A program made the translations under genes and the position numbers. Below are positions 18,102-22,722 of a stretch of 22,722 bases of DNA, piece by piece. This stretch comes from Pleurobrachia bachei. Its lineage: Eukaryota > Ctenophora > Tentaculata > Cydippida > Pleurobrachiidae. The stretch spans positions 38,895 through 61,616 of the forward strand of contig AVPN01000074.1 in NCBI GenBank assembly GCA_000695325.1, read 5' to 3'. The notes under the pieces are model-generated. The model worked only from the letters and a program-made list of their open reading frames with translations. It searched no databases and was not told where the DNA came from. Every line of letters begins with the position of its first letter. Position 1 is the first letter of the stretch.

Positions 18102-21100
18102 TTAGACCCTGGAGCTACCTCCCTTTACAACCTCATCGTAGCTAGGAGGAGGGGGTAAATTGTCATCACCCACTCCGGAGTTTTCAATAACCAAGTTTTC
18201 ATATTGTGGTGGTCCTTGTCCAATAGAACAATCAGTAGGCTCTGATAAAGAATTCGAAGGCAGGGTTGCGAGTGAATCCCCTGCCGGTGGGGCTTCATTC
18301 GCTACAGAGACTGATGCTTGTCTCTGTCTCCTAGAGAGATTTGGACTGGGTGGTGGGGATTCCGATGAACACGATTTGCGACACTTCTTGAACAACCAAA
18401 TAAGAGGTATAAAAACAGATCCCTTATCACTGAAAGAGAGAGAGAGGGAAATAATAAGTTGAGTTGAAAATAGAGGTTGCTTGAAAATGAAAATCTTGAC
18501 GCTCACTGGTTGGTAGCATATTATTTCGTCGAGCAAGAATATTTGCACTATGCATCCATAGTGCTGTGATTTCCTGCCTTCAACTTCAGGGGTTCATATG
18601 ATCTGATCACATCTAATCTGGTTGGCTACTGAATTAGAATACAGACACCTGAGAACGCTCAACAGGAGCAGGTGTGATCTCACCAGTGCCTTTTCTGATG
18701 CTCTCGAAAACCGCATATTGAAGGTTTACATAGTAGGAGGGCGCCATGCCGTTTTTATTGATCAAATTCATGGAGGAAGTTCCTGAAAAGCCGCGCACAG
18801 TGGCCCACAATTTCCGTTGCATAATGTTTCATGAAACCAGTTATTTGGTTTGATAAAGGAGCAGTTGTTATGATCTCCGTGACGTTACGCGATTTTGACC
18901 ACGCTCGAGTTACTATTTCAAATCCGAGATTTCTAAACTAGGCCAGTCATTTTTTCCCCGCCCGGATGCCTTTTGTAAAAAGGCATAGGGGTTTAGAATT
19001 CAACAAGTTTACATACTAGTGATGCGTAACGGTCACAAAATTGGCTGTAACACTTTCAGTTGCGAGGACAACAGTGTTGCTCCTTCATCAAATAATTCAA
19101 TGCACGTTTTCAGGAAATGTGAGCCGCGCAATGCAGCACACAACTTAGTGCTACTGGAACACAATAATTTGTTTTTTACGGTTTGAGTGATTCATAAAGG
19201 ATCGGAAATGTCTGTCCCGCCTTCACATAAGATGGTCATGAAAAAAGGTTGACGGGGAAACATAGCATTATGAAACATAATGCAGTTATTCTTGTTTGTC
19301 ATTTTGGGACGAAAAAAAACTGAGACATAACAGAGGTTTTCCACTTTTACTGTACTCCTATGGGGTCCCAGAAACACCAAAAAAATTTTCCACTCCAACC
19401 GAGGTGAAGAAAGTGCCCAAATTGACCACGCCCTTTTTGCCTGTATTTTCAGCCTTGACAAAAAATAGCAACTTTGCCTTGGATTGGTGTAGAAACAAAA
19501 ATGAGGACACTAAAATTTGTAGAATGAGCAGCTGAATCGACTGGGACCAAGCAGAAGTCGCTATCTTGTCAGCTTCGGGAGATAATTGGATAATTAGGTA
19601 TGCGCATAACCGTTTTTGAGCCATACGGCTATAGCCACTCTAGAGCGGTTTCAACAATTTTGCTTTACAGGAGCTTGTTCAGAATATAAAAATTAGCGGG
19701 TGTAACAAATATGAAGTTTCTATCGCATAAGGTCTCTGCGTTATTCAAATTCAAAGATCGAACAAGAATTATTATTGCATTATGTTTCATAATGCTGTGT
19801 TTCCCTGCCAACGGATCACTGATAAACGATGAGATCTGGTAACTGTAAGCGCCGCTCACATTCACACCAGACGATACCATGCAATGTGATCTAATCGACT
19901 GCCAACGCCTAATTACAAATACAATGTTATGTGAGACGAGGCTATGCATGGGAAACTTCTCACGTTCCTAATAATGCTTTCCCATCCGGAATTTCTCTTT
20001 CTGTTCCAAAGACCATAGCTGGAAAATAAACTAACAACTGGAAAATTAACATGTGTAGACAGAAAAGAATGAACCATCCAAAAGTACCAACTTGACTGAA
20101 AAAGGAATACGGATATATGAAATATAAAACGGCTATCTTTATAATTGCTAATTTTGAAGCTAACAAAAAATCTGTTAGTGAAGGGCAGAATTTTGGTAAC
20201 AAAACTACCCCTCGTAGACGCATCGCTGTGTAAAACCGGGTTTTTTGAAGTTGTCGCCCCCCCCCCCTGTGTGGCATGCAACGTTTTATTTTCGCGTCGG
20301 AAACTGATCAATTTCGTCAAACAAAAACTTTTCGGATTAACAAAATTAAACTCTTTCCAATGATATGCCGGTTTTTCCTGAAAAGTGAGAGGAAGTGGGG
20401 GCTGTCACGCACAAATACGACGCCGCGATCAGGGAAAAGGGGGGTGACAACTTCAAAAAATCGGAATTAAACACACATTTTAGCGTGCCCGCAAGTTAGG
20501 GGTAATTTGTTTACAGGATTTTATTTACGCAAACGGAGATTCAGGTTCGTCAACTTTAGTCACAATCAAGGAAGCCACGAGGTGAAGTATAACAGCTAAT
20601 CCGAAGAATGCCGACAGGTAATAGTTGGGTTTCTGAAAATAAGGAGGGATTGTCATAGTGTATATATTTTGTTATGTTCTAACCCTTCTTAACATTTGTA
20701 GTATGGGTACATTACAGTCGGACCCCGATTTACCGGAATGCTCGGGGGAAAGGGTTTTGCCCGGTAAATCGGGGTGCCCGGCATGTCGGGGTCAAATACC
20801 GTTATTTCCCAATATCGGGGGAAGTTTATCCTCCCGGTAAATCGGGATTCCGGTAAATCGGGGCCCGGTAAATCGGGGTCCGACTGTATATACAAGTTCG
20901 AATATCTTATTATTTACCTTGAAATCTAGGAAAAGCTCATCATCATCGTATGCATGGTATCTGTGGAAACACGGAAACCATTCCATGTACGTGAAATTCA
21001 GGTCAACCAATATCGTATCATTCAGAGAATCAAATCCTTTGACATTATTCTGAAAAAAATTAAGTCTGTGTTTCTACAAGATGCTGCCAGCATCTGGGAA

Positions 21101-21977
21101 TACAGATTTGACGGTTATACAAAATACTCTCAGTGTTGTTTGAAAACCCATGACAACTTACCAGTTCTGGAATTTGAGCTGCTAGTTGTGTATTTATCTC
21201 TGCTTGAATATCCGGCCACTCACAATGTACTAAAGCGTCTTCGGAACCATCATCGAAAATTGTCGCCTAAAAATGCGGCTAAGATCAAATTCCGTGAATT
21301 TCTTAGAAGAGGGCATGGGGACATGGGACCTGGTTGGTGGATTAATGTTGTATTCTAGGCTGGTCAAAACGCGGTACCAGTCGAAAGGGGGGGGGTCAAA
21401 AGTGTCAAAATTGTACCCAGGATCCAGGTTGTGTCCACACCCCCTCAACCAAGTTTTCAGTTTCACCCGGACCCTTTTCCTTAGGATTTATACTAGGGGA
21501 AATAATACCAATGTACTACTACGGGCGCATCCAGACGCCTTTGGGCCCAGGGTTATTCAAAGAGTAAAGACCAAACCAATATTATATGATTGGTTTTTGG
21601 TTAGTTTACCTTGTTGTCATTGATATAATCTTTGTTGATATAAAGCCCCTTGTAAGAGCCGAAATAGGTCACATCAAGGAAACTTGCTGTGATGACTGGA
21701 ACATAGTAATCGTCAAAACTTCCCTCGCACCACAATTTTGTCCACGATATGGCGTTTATCTTGCATGCTCCGATCGTAACGGATGCTGAAAACGACAAGT
21801 TTTATTTCAATCCTGCGATGTCGTATAACTCTTACTAGAATCAAGCTCCAACTCAAGGTCGTTCCTATAATACTTACAATATGCACTTATTGGACTGATG
21901 AAAACCAATCCTGTGACTATGAGAGAGGCAAAGGTGGCAACTATAAATATACGTGCGAGGAAAACTTTATCAGCCAT
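18102..21977 (-). CDS. Gene C: PPxY four-TM membrane protein, divergent complete paralog
   Basis: Seven exons: 21977-21878, 21785-21610, 21266-21162, 21049-20918, 20632-20529, 20095-19964, 18429-18102; 1077 bases, 358 residues, with phases identical to gene B. TM1 about 7-27; cysteines at 41, 53, 107 and 154 match gene B; TM2 175-196; TM3 about 211-230 (FGWFILFCLHMLIFQLLVYF). The fourth hydrophobic stretch is short (254-263), followed by a cysteine/lysine cluster, so TM4 may be lost or replaced by a lipid-anchored segment. The tail has PPQY (323-326), PPSY (344-347) and SSRV at the end. Exon 5 and 6 assignment rests on phase and on the pattern Q-V-x2-FG...H shared with gene B exon 6. Intron 4 has a normal GT donor, unlike A and B. 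Introns 4, 5 and 6 hold inserted repeats. The family is unrecognised; the tail predicts binding to WW and PDZ proteins. Confidence 0.82.
18430..19963. other. Gene C intron 6 (1.5 kb)
   Basis: By far the longest intron seen here. It contains an inverted repeat pair (19253-19295 with 19762-19806) and several copies of a GCATTATGAAACATAATGC palindrome (also near 18820). One open stretch at 18634-18822 on the minus strand has no resemblance to the family and is probably chance. The rest is unassigned. Confidence 0.6.
19253..19806. mobile_element. Candidate non-autonomous DNA element with inverted ends
   Basis: The left arm (GGGGAAACATAGCATTATGA..) and right arm (..TCATAATGCTGTGTTTCCCT) are inverted copies of about 43 bp separated by about 460 bp without coding content. 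Each arm also contains an internal palindrome. The true element ends may lie further out and no target duplication was seen, so this is tentative. Confidence 0.45.
20231..20466. mobile_element. Fold-back MITE, TAAAGTCGG family, divergent copy in gene C intron 5
   Basis: TAAAACCGGGTTTTTTGAAG at the left, followed by a long C-run, and GGGGGGTGACAACTTCAAAA to TCGGAATTA at the right, resemble the element at 11126-11385 in order and length. It lacks most of the CGCGCG arm pairing, so it is an older copy. Confidence 0.8.
20715..20886. mobile_element. Tigger/pogo-like MITE in gene C intron 4
   Basis: The element begins CAGTCGGACCCCGATTTACC and ends with its complement GGTAAATCGGGGTCCGACTG, flanked by TA on both sides (20713-20714 and 20887-20888), as expected of Tc1/mariner-superfamily insertions. 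CCGGTAAATCGGG-type subrepeats recur inside. No transposase. It is the best-preserved copy of the family also seen at 12975-13138. Confidence 0.9.
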
Positions 21978-22308
21978 CGTTCATCAGCTAGAGCCATGAA
22001 TAGAACCTAAAACCTTTATTTGTTATGTGTTCGTTCTGTGTGACATGCAGGATAATAAAACTCCGACTTTATAATAGAACTGTCAACTGATGAAAAGATT
22101 TATAAAACATATACAATATTGATTATTGAACAAAATAACCACAAATTCTAAAATACATACATAAACAACAAAACATATAAAAATAAAGTTCTTATTCTGC
22201 CTATCTATCTTGTTCCAGCATTCGTTACAGTTTTACTGCTCCCTTATCTCTGATACGTGATCTGTTCTCCCTAACTGTTTGATATCGATCTCACCGTGTG
22301 CTCACCTG
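21978..22308. other. Region upstream of gene C with 3'-flank remnant
   Basis: Divergent spacing between gene C and the plus-strand ORF at the edge. Around 22145-22210 the sequence (ATTCTAAAATACATACATAA, then AAAAATAAAGTTCTTATTCTGCCTATC) resembles the region after the stop codons of gene C (near 18063) and genes A/B (near 13205 and 15345), so it looks like the 3' flank of a further family member. No matching coding exon follows it. Confidence 0.5.
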
Positions 22309-22719
22309 ATGAGCTCAGCATCTTGCTCCAGCTTTAAGGATCGGCTACGTGTAAATAGTGATGAAAAGGTGCCTAAAAACACTTACGGAGATGTGAAATG
22401 TGAAGTTTTAGACCTGGTACGAGAGTTGTTTGCTCATGCTGGTGTAGTGGATTCGTTCCCAAAGAGTCTGATGCCTAGTGGTAGTGTTTGGGACAATGTG
22501 AAGTGTCCGAGCAAGAGCAAGATTGCTAAGGTTGGAAAGACAGAGTTAGCTGATTTTGCAGAGAAAGCGTGTAACTTGTTGGTGTACCGGTGCTACCCAG
22601 CATTGAATCATTTGTACAGTGACGTTGAGGATTGTGAGAGGAGAATTATGCAATCTCAGGAGGAGCAGATAGCAGGACAGAGATCCTTAGTAGAGGCCCA
22701 GGACCGACTAGTTAAGTGA
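22309..22719 (+). CDS. Unrecognised ORF with helical C-terminal half, at window edge
   Basis: Open from the ATG at 22309 (an in-frame ATG also exists at 22279) to a TGA at 22717, giving 136 residues. The middle resembles a small globular domain with cysteines and tryptophan (SGSVWDNVKCPSKSKIAKVG, EKACNLLVYRCYPALNHLY). The last 40 residues are charged and heptad-like (DVEDCERRIMQSQEEQIAGQ), as in a coiled coil. Codon choice and an even amino-acid mix suggest real coding. A weak donor (GTTAAGT) just before the stop means it could be the first exon of a longer gene. I do not recognise the family and cannot tell host gene from repeat-encoded protein. Confidence 0.55.
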   Translation: MSSASCSSFKDRLRVNSDEKVPKNTYGDVKCEVLDLVRELFAHAGVVDSFPKSLMPSGSVWDNVKCPSKSKIAKVGKTELADFAEKACNLLVYRCYPALNHLYSDVEDCERRIMQSQEEQIAGQRSLVEAQDRLVK

Positions 22720-22722
22720 CAG

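Noticed and set aside
18102-18548. 148-residue ORF starting upstream of gene C exon 7
   Set aside because: Only the part from 18429 matches paralogous exon 7; the upstream part is intron that happens to be open.
18634-18822. Minus-strand ORF in gene C intron 6 as an extra exon
   Set aside because: No counterpart in genes A or B, and exon 6 joins exon 7 in phase without it.
19913-20320. Two overlapping minus-strand ORFs as independent genes
   Set aside because: The useful part (20095-19964) is exon 6 of gene C by phase and by similarity to gene B exon 6; the rest is intron and MITE.
15432-21977. Claudin or BK beta-subunit identity for the four-TM family
   Set aside because: The W-x-LW-C motif is superficially claudin-like, but the ectodomain length, cysteine spacing and tail do not fit either family.
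1-22722. CRISPR arrays, operons, tRNA or rRNA genes
   Set aside because: Nothing matching was seen; the spliced genes show this is animal nuclear DNA.
1-22722. Retroviral, LTR or Polinton-type sequences
   Set aside because: No protein motifs or long terminal repeats of such elements were recognised; the repeats present are short DNA-transposon-type fold-backs.

Overview
The window is nuclear DNA from an animal with a compact, intron-rich genome. The genes have many short GT-AG introns, there are MITE-like fold-back elements, and a DEG/ENaC channel (a metazoan family) is present. An early-branching marine invertebrate such as a sponge would fit the small introns and gene packing, but nothing here fixes the taxon. 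Exon models below were built by hand from splice sites, reading phase and, where possible, comparison between internal duplicates or with remembered family sequences.

Layout. (1) About 1-2093, minus strand: the 5' part of PRPF3, the U4/U6 snRNP splicing factor (five exons, 239 codons, running off the low-coordinate edge). Its first-exon flank and introns hold a GA microsatellite, a fold-back MITE and a short palindromic tandem repeat. (2) 2517-3098, minus: a small XPF/ERCC4-like protein ending in a double helix-hairpin-helix. (3) 3531-8878, minus: a gene of 16 exons coding for about 804 residues, with a helical TPR-like region and a clear C-terminal MYND zinc finger. A block of exons 6-9 (plus part of 10) is tandemly duplicated inside it and looks like an either/or cassette. 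(4) 9274-11076, plus: an intronless 600-residue DEG/ENaC subunit, divergent from gene 3 across 395 bp. It has two furin-type sites bracketing a 28-residue basic tract. (5) 11077-13300: intergenic, with MITEs, hairpins and a 58-base assembly gap. (6) 13301-21977, minus: a tandem array of three related, unrecognised membrane-protein genes (called A, B and C here). Each has an N-terminal TM, a four-cysteine ectodomain, further TMs, and a tail with two PPxY motifs and a C-terminal class I PDZ ligand. B and C are complete (364 and 358 residues). A is a very recent 1.87-kb duplicate of the B 3' half that lacks exons 1-2. (7) 22309-22719, plus: an unrecognised ORF with a coiled-coil-like end at the window edge.

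The most notable content is the tandem PPxY/PDZ four-TM family together with the exon-block duplications that could act as alternative cassettes. PPxY motifs recruit Nedd4-type ubiquitin ligases, which in vertebrates act on ENaC through ENaC's own PPxY. The ENaC here has none, while its neighbours have two each. A functional link between them is only a hypothesis from proximity.
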